Position numbers and translations under genes: made by a program. From the NCBI GenBank assembly GCA_963724645.1, contig CAVRVJ010000003.1, positions 1,488,001 through 1,552,000 on the forward strand: a DNA stretch of 64,000 nucleotides, given 5' to 3'. Of this stretch, positions 1 to 8,456 are shown in pieces; positions within the stretch are counted from its first letter, which is position 1; the number at the start of each line of letters is the position of its first letter. The DNA is from CAVXSP01 sp963724645 (GTDB lineage: Bacteria > Acidobacteriota > Vicinamibacteria > Vicinamibacterales > SCN-69-37). The notes below the pieces were generated by a model. That model was not told where the DNA came from, ran no database searches, and worked only from the letters and a program-made list of their open reading frames with translations.

Positions 1-774
1 AGGGAGACAGCGATCCAGCCAATGGTCTGGTCCGCCGACGGATGGCTTCGTACGGCGGATGGGCAAGGGTTGCCGATGCTCGAAGTCGAGGCGCCAGCCC
101 TGTCGCCGCACCCCATGGCCGCGCCGCCGGTGCGGAGGGATTTCGATGACGACGCGTTGCCGCTCGAGTTTCAATGGCTACGGTCGCCCCAACCGGACGA
201 ATTGTTCAGCCTGACGGCGCGCCGTGGTCATCTGCGCCTCTACGGCCGGGAGACGATCGGCAGTCAATTTCGACAGGCGCTGGTCGCCCGGCGTCAGCAG
301 TCGCATTGCTATCGGGCCGCGACCATCGTCGACGCCGCGCCGCGGCACTTTCAGCAGGCGGCGGGCCTCGTGTGTTACTACAACGGCGCCAAGTTCCACT
401 ACTTCTATGTTTCACACGACGATGTTGTGGGACGGCACCTCCGCGTGATGTCCATGCTGCCCGACCAGCTCCAACCTGACGCGTTCACGCCGCCGATTCC
501 GATCCCGCCGGATGGCCCGGTGGAGCTGCGTGTCGAGGTGGACTACGAGCGTCTCCTGTTTGGATATCGGCAGGACGGACGGCCCTGGACGTGGCTTACG
601 CAGCAGTTCGATGCCAGCGCGCTGTCCGATGAGGCGACCGCGCCAGGCCTTCCGAACTTCACGGGCGCATTTGTGGGCGTGGCCTGCCAGGATCTGGCGG
701 GCACGCTGATGCCGGCCGACTTCGACTACTTCGAGTACGAAGAGCGCGCGTTCCTGCCCGACCCGCGCGTCTGA
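1..774 (+). CDS. GH43 beta-xylosidase, C-terminal part (cut by window edge)
   Basis: The frame is open from base 1 and the first residues (RETAIQPMVWSADGW) match the end of the five-bladed GH43 catalytic domain. The rest, about 210 residues, is the concanavalin-A-like beta-sandwich typical of the C-terminus of GH43 xylosidases/arabinofuranosidases (DFDDDALPLEFQWLRSP near its start, YFEYEE at its end). The protein would hydrolyse beta-xylosides or related hemicellulose oligomers. The catalytic residues lie upstream of the window, so the exact specificity cannot be read. The ATG at 22 is internal, not the start. It converges on the lactate/malate dehydrogenase gene that ends 34 bases further on. 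The frame is intact here. Confidence 0.85.
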   Translation, partial: RETAIQPMVWSADGWLRTADGQGLPMLEVEAPALSPHPMAAPPVRRDFDDDALPLEFQWLRSPQPDELFSLTARRGHLRLYGRETIGSQFRQALVARRQQSHCYRAATIVDAAPRHFQQAAGLVCYYNGAKFHYFYVSHDDVVGRHLRVMSMLPDQLQPDAFTPPIPIPPDGPVELRVEVDYERLLFGYRQDGRPWTWLTQQFDASALSDEATAPGLPNFTGAFVGVACQDLAGTLMPADFDYFEYEERAFLPDPRV

Positions 775-807
775 CCGTCGTGCCTCGGGAGAGGCGCCTC
801 AGCGTCG

Positions 808-1738
808 CTACGCCCTCACTTTCGACAGCGTCTCTTTCAGCGCGCGCGCGGATTGCTGCACGCCCGCCACTTCCTTCGGCCACAGCTTGATCTCGACATG
901 CTGCTCGACGCCGCCGCGGCCGACGACCGACGGGCACGCTCAGGCAGATGTCGCGGATGGCATAGGCGCCTTGGACGAGCGAGGAAACCGGCAGCAGCGC
1001 TTTCTTGTCGAGCAGCACCGCGTGAATGACGTCGCGGATGGCGATGCGCGACCGCCCAGCCGGCGCCGCCCTTCCTCTTGATGACTTCCGCGCCGCTGCC
1101 TTTGGTGCGCTCGAAGACGTCATTCTGAAAACCGGCATTGCAGTCGGGCAGCCCGGTGAGCGGCAGGCCATTGACGGCGGCGCTCGACCAGATGGGCACC
1201 ATCGAATCGCCGTGCTCGCCGAGGATCAGGGCCTTCACCTGTGTCGGCGCAAGCTTCAGCTCCTCGGCGATGAACGAGCTGAAGCGCGCGCTGTCGAGCA
1301 TCGTGCCCAGGCCGTAGACCTGCTGCCAGGGGAGTCCGAGCCGCTGCACCGCCAGCTGGGTGAGGATATCGACAGGATTCGACACGACGAAGACGTGCGC
1401 GTCCTTGCGCGAGTCCCGCGGATTTCAGGCTGTCGAGAATCTGCACGAACAGCGCGACGTTGCGATTGATCAGATCGAGCCGCGACTCGTCCGGTTTGCG
1501 CCGGAGGCCGGCCGTAATCAGGAACAGGTCGCTGTCGGCCGCGCGCGCGTAGTCGCCCGCGTAGAATGCGCTGGTCGCCCGCCAATGCGCTGCCGTGCAG
1601 GAGGTCGAGCGCTTCGCCTTCGGCCAGTTCCTGGTTGGCGTCGAGGATCTGGAGTTCGGCGACGAGGCCGCTGCACTGCAGCGCGAAGGCCGCGCACGAT
1701 CCGACCCGCCCGCCGCCGCCGATGATCGTGACTTTCAT
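808..1738 (-). CDS. BMC-associated lactate/malate dehydrogenase (frameshifted)
   Basis: NAD-dependent 2-hydroxyacid dehydrogenase of the LDH/MDH family, about 310 residues, last gene of the microcompartment operon. Visible motifs are the N-terminal dinucleotide loop MKVTIIGGGGRVGS, the substrate loop ITAGLRRKPDESRLDL, SNPVDILT, and the catalytic histidine in GEHGDSMVPIW. The position equivalent to Gln102 of LDH is Arg (RRKP), a residue characteristic of malate dehydrogenases, so lactate specificity should not be assumed. LDH-family genes also occur in PVM-type BMC loci, where a role in recycling NADH or handling lactaldehyde/lactate has been proposed; that role is inference here. Four single-base frameshifts, near 1,560, 1,420, 1,055 and 935, break the frame, but all segments align to one gene. 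ATG at 1738 chosen because the Rossmann motif starts immediately. Confidence 0.85.
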
Positions 1739-1826
1739 TGATGCTTCCGGGGACATGCGCGGCAGGCTGCACGGCCGCAGGGCCGCCAGGTCACGCGCCG
1801 GCTTGCCGCCCTGCGGGCCCGCCGGC

Positions 1827-2876
1827 TCATTTGAGTTGCTCCATGATCTGATCGGTAATCGCCTGAACGAGCGCCTCGGCTGGCCGAGTCGGGCTGCGAC
1901 GCGGAGGGCGACGCGGGGCACCGCGCACTGCACGCCCGGCCGCCATTCGGTGTTGTCGCAGAGACTCGCTTCCTTCAGGCCGATGCGCGGATCGGGAATG
2001 TCCAGGCTCTGCTTGATCTTCAGCAGATCCTGCATCTGCTGCGGCGTGAACGTGTTCGGCGGCTTGCCCAGCTGCGCCGTCACGAGCACGGTGCGGCAAT
2101 ACGCCTCGAGGATTTCCATCTTGAAGTACGCGTCCTCGACCGACTTCGGACTCCAGGCGACAACGCCGTGATTGGCCATCAGCACGATGTTGTGCTGGTC
2201 GACCAGATCCGCCACGAGCTTGCCCATGTCCGGGCGTTCCCGGCGTCCGGTACGGCGCGAGCGCCACCGACGCGAAGATTTCGTACTCGGGCACAAGGCA
2301 CGTTGGCGGCTCGAGGCCGACGACGGCGAATCCGGTCGCTGTACGGCGGATGGCAGTGCACGGTCGCGACCGCCTTCGGCTGGCGCGCCATGATCTGCAG
2401 GTGCATCAGAATTTCGCTGGTCCGCTTCTTTCGCTCCCGCGAGCTGGTTGCCGTCGAAATCGACCAGGCACATGTCGTCGGGCTGCATGAAGCCCTTTGC
2501 TGACGAGCGTCGGCGTGCAGATCGCCAGGTCCTCGCCGACGCGGATGGCGATGTTGCCGCCGTTGCCGTCGACGTACTCGCGCTGCCACAGCCGGCGGCC
2601 GACTTCGCAAATCTGTTCTTTGATGTCGAGGCAGTGCGCCGAGTTGAAAAGCGCCTCGAGCTCGGCCTTCGGACTCTTCGAGCTGATCGGCCTGCGAGGG
2701 CGGCGCGCGGCCGCGCTCGCGGCGGCGTCGCGTCGGATCCGCTGTCGCTCGGCGTCGCGCAGAAGATCGAGTGCCGACGGCGTGTAGATCGCGTCGGCCG
2801 GCAAGCGTCGCGACGTCGCCGCCGGTTCGCAGCAGCTCTTCGATTTGTCTGGCGGTGATGACGGGTCTTCGATCAT
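1827..2876 (-). CDS. Class II aldolase (fuculose/rhamnulose-phosphate type), BMC signature enzyme (frameshifted)
   Basis: Zinc-dependent class II aldolase/adducin family. Inferred reaction: a 6-deoxyketose 1-phosphate (L-fuculose or L-rhamnulose) is split to DHAP and L-lactaldehyde, feeding the compartment. Motifs: YVDGNGGNIAIRVGEDL, VHCHPPYS (two zinc-ligand histidines) and MANHGVVAWS (third). About 80 residues precede the aldolase core, longer than in FucA. The likely true N-terminus, pieced across a frameshift, has an amphipathic helix (ITARQIEELLRTGG) followed by a linker, as in encapsulation peptides. At least four frameshifts are present (near 2,850, 2,690, 2,500 and 2,250). ATG 2876 overlaps the stop of the upstream EutN gene. 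The C-terminus QAITDQIMEQLK ends at 1827. Confidence 0.82.
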
Positions 2877-3225
2877 GAAATTGCGTGCAGCGCGCTCGCA
2901 AGACTCGCTTCCTCAGGCGGACTGTCCGTCACCGGCTCGTAGACGACCTCGTCCACGAGCGCGACGTTGATCGGCGTCGACCGGCGTCGGCGAATCGAAC
3001 GGCATGGCGGCCTCGCGGCCCTCGACGTAGCCGATCGTCTGGCCGAGGCCGCCGCCGATATTGTCGTAGACGACCAGCGTCGGGTCCTTGCTCATGCCGT
3101 CGGGCGTCTCGGTGCCGCGCTGATAGAGATCGCGGGTGAACGGCGAGACGATGAGCCAGCGCGCGCCCTCGAGCTCGCGCACGACCTGGTTCAACGTGAC
3201 GCGGCCGATGACTGCCCAATTTCAT
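2873..3225 (-). CDS. EutN/CcmL-family BMC pentamer (BMC-V), copy 3 (frameshifted)
   Basis: Small shell protein that forms pentamers capping the vertices of the icosahedral shell. Core motifs: VIGRVTLNQVV, GARWLIVSPF and the loop YDNIGGGLGQTIGYVEG, which matches the GAGxGexV region of EutN/CcmL. It has an insertion (RDLYQRGTETPDG) and a longer C-terminal tail (about 117 residues) than the other two copies. Frameshifts near 3,215 and 2,965 split it. ATG 3225 is taken because MKLG-AVIGRV is the family N-terminus once the first indel is repaired. The stop overlaps the aldolase start (ATGA arrangement), implying translational coupling. Confidence 0.8.
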
Positions 3226-3270
3226 GTCCGATACCGTCCCGCGTCCCTCGCACGGCTGACGCTCCGGCAC

Positions 3271-3562
3271 TCACTCCTCGTCGTTCGGCATCGACTCACG
3301 CATCGCATCGACTCTCGACGATGCAGAGATCCATCGCGCGGGACTCTTGTCGTCGCCGACCAGCCGGCGCGTCGCCGAGTCCGTCCGACGAGATGATCAC
3401 GCGCTCGCTGATGCCGGCGCCGTGCGGATCGATGGCGATCTGCGGCGAGCCCTCGGGCTCGCCCTCGCGGTTGATGGGCTGGCAGATCACCAGCCGCCAG
3501 CCCTCCAGGCTCGGATGCTTGCGCGTCGCGACGACGTTGCCTTCCACGCGGCAGAGCAGCAC
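3271..3562 (-). CDS. EutN/CcmL-family BMC pentamer (BMC-V), copy 2 (frameshifted)
   Basis: Vertex-capping shell protein of about 97 residues. It begins with the canonical MLLCRVEGNVVATRKHPSL and WRLVICQPI strands, then IDPHGAGISERVIISSDG, matching the family loop. A single frameshift near 3,375 moves the C-terminus into another frame, where RRLVGDDKSPARWI and a final NDEE precede the stop at 3271. It lies directly downstream of the aldehyde dehydrogenase stop (1-base gap) and 45 bases upstream of the third pentamer gene. Confidence 0.85.
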
Positions 3563-3563
3563 G

Positions 3564-5057
3564 TCAGTAAATCCGCAGGTTATCGACCATCACGCAGCGC
3601 CGCACGCGGCAGAACGTCTTCGGATTGGTCACGCCTTCGCCGGTCGGCGTCGCGATCGAATAGCTCAGGTAGCCTTCGCCGCCCAGGCCCGAGGCCCGCC
3701 ATGCACGGGCCGTTCTTGATGAAGAGCGTCGTGTCGAGCTTGCGCGCCATCGGCGGTCATGTGCTCGACGTTCGTGCGAGTGGATCATGCTCGTGTGCTT
3801 GTAGCCGAGCTCCGATTCGAACGCGCGCTCGATACCCTCCTCGACGCTGCGCGACGCGGACGATCGGGAGGAACGGCATCATCTGTTCCTCCATGACGAA
3901 GGGATGCGTGCGCGTCGGTCTCGGCGAACAGCAGCTGCGTGCCGGCCGGCACGTTCACGCCGGCCGCCTGCGCCAGCACGGGCGCGTCCTTGCCGATCAG
4001 ATCCTTCTTGACCGACGCGTGTGCGCAGCCGCCGCCTGTGCCGGGCGTGATCGTGAACGCCGCCTTGGTCAGCGCGTCGACCTGCGAAGCGTTCAGCCGG
4101 ACCGCGCCGTGGCTGCGCGAGCTCGATCATCAGCTCGTCGGCGATGACGTCCAGCGCGAACACCTGCTTTTCGCCGATGCACGAGCAGGTTGTTGTCGTA
4201 GGCGGCGCCCTGAATCACCTTCTGCGCCGTCCGTGTCATGCACGGCCGTGTCGTCCACCAGCACGGGCGGGTTGCCCGGGCCCGCGCAGATCGCGCGCTT
4301 GCCGGCCTGCATGGCGGCCTTGACGACGCCGGGACCGCCGGTGACGAGCAGCAGCTTGACGAGTTCGTGCCGGCACATCGCGTCGAACGTCTCGAGCGTC
4401 GGCGGCTCGATGATGCAGGCGATGTTCTCGATGCCGATCTCGCGATGAATGGCCTCGTTGTACGCGCGCACGGCCGTCGCGGCGCAGCGCGCCGCCGCCG
4501 GGTGCGCGTTGAACACGACGGCGTTGCCCGCCGCGACGATGTTGACGATGTTGCCGCTCAGCGTCGGCACCGAGTGCGTGCTCGGCGTGACCGCGCCGAC
4601 GACGCCGAACGGCGTGTACTCCTCGTGCGTGATGCCGTGATCGCCGCTGAGCGCGTACGGCTGACAGCCATTCGACGCCGGGCACGAGCTTGATGATCTG
4701 CAGCTTCTCGATCTTGTGATCGAGCCGGCCGATCTTCGTCTCATCCAGCTCGAGCCGACCCCAGGCCTCCGCGTTGATCTCGGCCAGCTGCTTGACGATC
4801 GCGACGATCTTGCCGCCGCGCCTCGACGCCCTTCGCCTGCAGCTGGAGGTAGGCCTCGTGCGCGGCGGTGCAGGCCTCGTCGACGTCCTGGAACACGCCG
4901 AACGCGCCTCGGCGCGGCCGCCGGGTTCGACCGCCGGCCTGCGCGCGCACTGGCCGCGCTCGCCGCGGACGGCGCGGCCGCAGGAGCGGCATCCCCCCAG
5001 GCGGCTCACGACCTCGGCGACGATGTCCCGGATGGCGGCTTCGTTGAGCAGAGCCAT
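3564..5057 (-). CDS. pduP-like: CoA-acylating aldehyde dehydrogenase, PduP/EutE type (frameshifted)
   Basis: Core enzyme of the compartment: aldehyde + NAD+ + CoA to acyl-CoA + NADH, here inferred to act on lactaldehyde. The N-terminus (NEAAIRDIVAEVVSRLG) is an amphipathic helix followed by a low-complexity linker, like the PduP encapsulation peptide. Family motifs: EYTPFGVVGAVTPSTHSVPT, SGNIVNIVAAGNAVVFNAHP, CAGPGNPPVLVDDTA, and, after repairing one base near 4,180, NNLLCIGEKQVFAL with the catalytic Cys. The C-terminus is CRVRRCVMVDNLRIY. At least six frameshifts occur (near 4,930, 4,820, 4,690, 4,220, 4,180 and 3,900). ATG 5057 abuts the TAA of the upstream pentamer gene. The total of about 498 codons is normal for the family. 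Confidence 0.88.
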
Positions 5058-5376
5058 TTACGCGCCGTTCCGCGCGTTGTAGATCTCTTTTCCGAACACG
5101 TCCACCACGTCGACGATGCCGACGATGACGGCGTCCACGGGCAGATCCTTGAGGCCGCCGGCGAGGCGCGAGCTGCTGCCCTGGCAGAACATCACCAGCT
5201 CGCCCAGACCCGCGCCGACGCTGTCGACGGCCACGATGGTGTTGCTGCCCGGACGGAAGTGCGTGGGATCCTTGTCGTCCACGAGCTGCGGCCGCAGCAG
5301 AAGGAGCTTGCGCCCGTCCATGCTCGGCGTCCTTCTTGGTCGAGACGACGGATCCTTCAACTCGTGCGAGAAACAT
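5058..5376 (-). CDS. EutN/CcmL-family BMC pentamer (BMC-V), copy 1 (frameshifted)
   Basis: Vertex-capping shell protein, about 106 residues. Start MFLARVEGSVVSTKKD is canonical. One frameshift near 5,325 is followed by KLLLLRPQLVDDKDPTHF, the conserved loop VDSVGAGLGELVMFCQGSS, and AVIGIVD-like VDAVIVGIVDVVDVFGKEI. The stop TAA (5058-5060) immediately precedes the aldehyde dehydrogenase ATG. A purine-rich stretch resembling a ribosome site (AAGGAAAG) lies about 10 bases before the ATG. Confidence 0.87.
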
Positions 5377-5387
5377 CGGTCAGCTTC

Positions 5388-5440
5388 TTTCCTTGCTCGC
5401 GGGGCCCCACTCCGCCCGCGCGGCAGCGCTCGAACACTCG
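5388..5440. repeat. GC-rich intercistronic repeat, single degenerate copy
   Basis: The gap between the BMC-H stop and the next pentamer gene holds, on the minus strand, GCGGAGTGGGGCCCCGCGAG flanked by CG-rich inverted segments. It resembles the core of the 95-bp tandem unit at 22.9-23.4 kb (GCGTGGGGGCCCCGCAAG). The similarity is by eye and covers only about 35 bases, so a shared origin is tentative. Confidence 0.35.
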
Positions 5441-5453
5441 TTCTCGTGCTGGA

Positions 5454-5744
5454 CTATTTCTTCTTCGGCAGCACCGTGTTCACGTCGTCGTGCGGGCGGG
5501 CGATGACGTGGACGCTGACGAGCTCGCCCTTCATCGCTCGGACGGCCTGCGCGCCGGCGTCGGTCGCGGCTTTGACCGCCGCGACGTCGCCGACGACGAC
5601 CGCCGTCACCAGCGCGTTGCCGACCTGCGTCATCGGGCCCGCCAGCTCGACGTTCGCCGCTTTGAGCATGGCGTCGGTCGCTTCGACGAGCGCCACCAGT
5701 CCGCGAGTTTCAAGAATTCCCAGTGCCTGCTGTTGTTCAGCCAT
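5454..5744 (-). CDS. BMC-H hexameric shell protein, pore variant GNA
   Basis: Intact 96-residue single BMC-domain protein (MAEQQQALGILETRGLVALV at the start, GELVSVHVIARPHDDV near the end), which forms the flat hexameric facets of the shell. The residues that line the central pore in PduA/CcmK-type hexamers (GSG in PduA) read GNA here (TQVGNALVTAVV). This differs from the two other copies in the operon, so a different permeability is possible. It lies 16 bases downstream of the acetate kinase homologue. Confidence 0.95.
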   Translation of the reverse strand: MAEQQQALGILETRGLVALVEATDAMLKAANVELAGPMTQVGNALVTAVVVGDVAAVKAATDAGAQAVRAMKGELVSVHVIARPHDDVNTVLPKKK

Positions 5745-5759
5745 ATGTGTGGTCCTGCG

Positions 5760-7033
5760 TTAATGACGAGGACGGGCCGGTGCGAGTCGTGGCGCCTCGT
5801 CGTTTCGTGAGGCTTCCCGCGCAGACTCGAGCAGCCGTCGCGCTTCCCGCGCCACGACCAGTTCTTCATTCGTCGGAATGACCAAGACGCTCACTCGCGA
5901 CGACGGAGCGCTGATCAGCGCTTCGCGTCCGTGCGCGTCGGCGTTCGCGTGCGGATCGAGCACGATGCCCAGCGCGTCGAGATTGGCGCAGATCGCTCGC
6001 GCAGCGCGCGCTGTTCTCGCCGATCCCGGCGGTGAACACGATCGCGTCGGCGCCGTTCAACGCCAGGAAATAGGCGCCGATCCAATGCCGCGCGGCGGCG
6101 ACGAACAGTCGAGCGCAGCGCCGCGCGCCGATCGCCCTCGTCGGCCGCGCGCTCGATATCCCGCATGTCATTCGACAAGCCGCTGACGCCCTTGCAGGCC
6201 GGATTCGCTGCGTCAACTGCCGCTCGAGCTTCATCGATCGACAGATCCGAGCGCACGCATCACCCACGGGCAGAGCCGCCGGATCGAGGTCGCCGACGCG
6301 GTTGTTCTGCGGCAGGCCGGACTGCGGGCTCATCCCGAAGCTGTTGCCGATCGCCACGCCGTTGAGGATCCCGGTAATGCTCGAACTGCCGCCGAGATGA
6401 CAGCGAAATCGACGCGAAGATCGCGCTGACTGGCGATGCGGGCCTGGGACGCGCGGCCGCGGCCGGTCCGACGGAGCGGGCCCACTACAGGGCGCGCGTC
6501 CGGTCGGCGACATCCGGCCGTCCGAGGAGATCCGCCGATCGTTCCGCGATGAATTTGTGGCTGGCGCCGTGAAATCCCCAGCGCCGGACCCCGGCGTCGT
6601 GCCAGGCTTCCGGCACGGCGTAGCGCATCATGGCTTCCGGGGCAAACTGATAGAACGCCGTCTCGAACAGCGCGATGAGCGGCACGTCCGGCATCCGATC
6701 GGCGAACAGCCGGATGCCGGTGATGTACGGCGGATTGTGCGCCGGCGCGAGCCCGCTGTACGCCTCCATGGCGCGCAGGACACGCTCGTCGATCCGGACG
6801 CAGCCGGTGATCCCCTTGGCGATGATCGTCTTGAACCCGACCGCCGCGATGTCCGATTCGCGATGAATGGCGCCGGCCGCCTTGAGCTGCTCCAGGCAAT
6901 CTCCAATCGCCCGCGCATAATCGGTCACCCGCTCGAAGCCGCCCTTGTGCAGCAGCCGCTCCTCGCCGTTCGAAAAATCGAACAGCCGCCATTTCAGCGA
7001 CGTCGAACCGATGTTGGGGACAAGGATCTTCAT
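5760..7033 (-). CDS. ackA-like: Acetate-kinase family protein of the BMC locus (frameshifted, divergent active site)
   Basis: ASKHA-fold acyl-phosphate kinase, expected to convert the acyl phosphate from PduL to carboxylate + ATP. Motifs: MKILVPNIGSTSLKWRLFD, LAPAHNPPYITG, ALFETAFYQFAPEA, VRRWGFHGASHKFIAERS, CHLGGSSSIT, GDLDPAAL, GVSGLSNDMRDIE, FTAGIGENS and VIPTNEELVVARE. Length (about 424 codons) is slightly above typical AckA. Compared with Methanosarcina thermophila Ack, the Arg91 position is Lys (GFKTIIAKG instead of GHRIVHGG), Asp148 is Glu (FETAFYQ) and Asn211 is Gly. His123, His180, Arg241 and Glu384 are retained. This may mark a lactyl-phosphate or other altered specificity. Frameshifts lie near 6,490, 6,245, 6,130 and 5,990. 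It may act on the cytosolic side of the shell. Confidence 0.85.
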
Positions 7034-7090
7034 CTGGAGCTGACGGGAAACTCTGTGTTCTTCGCGGTGCCCCGCGGTCGAATTGCGCGA

Positions 7091-7368
7091 CTACAGCAGC
7101 CAGCGTCCCAACACGCTGAGGCCGTCGTGCGGCCGCGGAATCACTTGCACGCTGACGACCGTGCCGATCTGGGCGGCCGCCGAGGCGCCGCGTCCGTCGC
7201 GGCCTTCACGCTGGCGACGTCGCCGCGGAAGAACGCGGTGACGTACCCGCTGCCGATCTTTTCCCAGCCTGAGAACGAGACGTCGGCGGCTTTGAGGGCG
7301 GCATCCGTCGCTTCGAAAAGCGCGCAGAGGCCCTTCGTTTCGATCATGCCGAGTGCTGGCTGAGCCAT
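7091..7368 (-). CDS. BMC-H hexameric shell protein, pore GSG (frameshifted)
   Basis: Single-domain shell protein of about 92 residues: MAQPALGMIETKGLCALFEA, WEKIGSGYVTAFFRGDVASV with the canonical GSG pore loop, then after one frameshift near 7,190 the end VVSVQVIPRPHDGLSVLG. The start codon overlaps the stop of the preceding BMC-H gene (TTAATG). It is the second of three BMC-H paralogues. Confidence 0.9.
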
Positions 7369-7686
7369 TAAGAACCTGCCTTTTTCGCCGATCCGCGTCG
7401 CGGCGCCGCGCCGTCGCCCAGGAAACCCTTGGCCAGCTCGTCGTGCGGGCCGTGGAATGACGTGCGAGGCGACCAACTCGCCGACCTTGGCTGCGGCCCT
7501 GGCGCCGGCGTCCACGGCGGCCTTCACGCTGGCGACATCGCCCCGGCAAATCACCGTGATCAACCCGCCGCCGATGGCGATGCTTCGCGAGATCGTCACG
7601 TTCGCGGCCTTCGCCATGCCGTCGGTGGCTTCGACGGCGCCGGTGTAGCCCTTCGTTTCAACCATCCCGATTGCTGCTTCGACCAT
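7368..7686 (-). CDS. BMC-H hexameric shell protein, pore GGG (frameshifted)
   Basis: Shell protein: MVEAAIGMVETKGYTGAVEA, SIAIGGGLITVICRGDVASV (pore loop GGG, with a Cys nearby), GELVASHVIPRP. After one frameshift near 7,450 a short tail (ELAKGFLGDGAAPRRG) continues to TAA at 7368. ATG 7686 is preferred to the in-frame ATG at 7710 because it fits the family N-terminus. It is translationally coupled to the next BMC-H gene. Confidence 0.9.
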
Positions 7687-7779
7687 GTTCAGAAGTCCTC
7701 TCTTATTCAATGTCGCGTGGCGGCCCTACGATGGGGCCCCAGCGCGTGTCTTGCTCGCTCCGGCGCTCGGTCGCGCAGG

Positions 7780-8456
7780 CTACTTCACCAGCTCACACGG
7801 AGTGTCAGGCTGAAGGTTGCAGGCATTGCCTTCGTCGGTGTCGATATGGACCTCGAGTTTCGAGGTCGGTTCGATCCGGACCAGCACGTTGTCGAGCGTG
7901 ATCCCGGCGCGGCCCTCCAATTTTGAGCTTCATCATATCGCCGGCCTTCACGCCGTAGTGCGCGGCATCGTCCGGGCCCATGTGGACGTGCCGCATGGCG
8001 CGGATGACGCCTTCCTGCATCTCGTAGAACCCGGCCGGCCCCATCAACATCGCGCCGATCGTGCCCTGGACCTTGCCGGAGAGGCGGTGCGGCAGATCGA
8101 AGCCGAGCGCGATGCCGTCCGAATAGGCGAGCTCGACCTGCGTGTAGCTGCGGCACGGGCCGAGAATTCGCAGGTTGGAGATCATCCGCTGCCTCGGGCC
8201 GATGATGGTGACGGTCTCCTCGGCGGCGAAATGCCCTTCCTGATACAGCGGCCGGTGCACGCGCAGCTGATGGCCCGTGCCGAACAGCTGCTCGAGCGCC
8301 TCCTGCGTCACGTGACAGTGTCTCGCGCTGACATTCACCACGAGCGGATGAGGCGGCGCGCTCGGCGCGCATGCGGCCGACCAACGCGCGCGTACACCGC
8401 CTGTCGGACCAGTTGTTCGACGTCGGCACGGGTCGATGTGATTGCTCGATGGCCAT
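7780..8456 (-). CDS. pduL: Phosphate acyltransferase PduL (frameshifted)
   Basis: Compartment phosphotransacylase: acyl-CoA + Pi to acyl phosphate + CoA, recycling CoA inside the lumen. Conserved blocks: PLVVNVSARHCHVTQEALE (metal-binding histidines), LYQEGHFAAEETVTIIGP, MISNLRILGPCRSYTQVE, ALGFDLPHRLSG, RHVHMGPDDAAHYGVK (second histidine cluster) and, after an indel near 7,915, LEVHIDTDEGNACNLQPD with the stop at 7780. ATG 8456 followed by a frameshift near 8,425 leads into DVEQLVRQAVYARVG, a helix like the PduL encapsulation peptide. It is the first gene of the BMC operon. Confidence 0.9.

Noticed and set aside
808..8456. Alternative genetic code or programmed frameshifting to explain the broken BMC genes
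   Set aside because: Shifts occur in both directions at unrelated sequences, and intact genes in the same window use the standard code.
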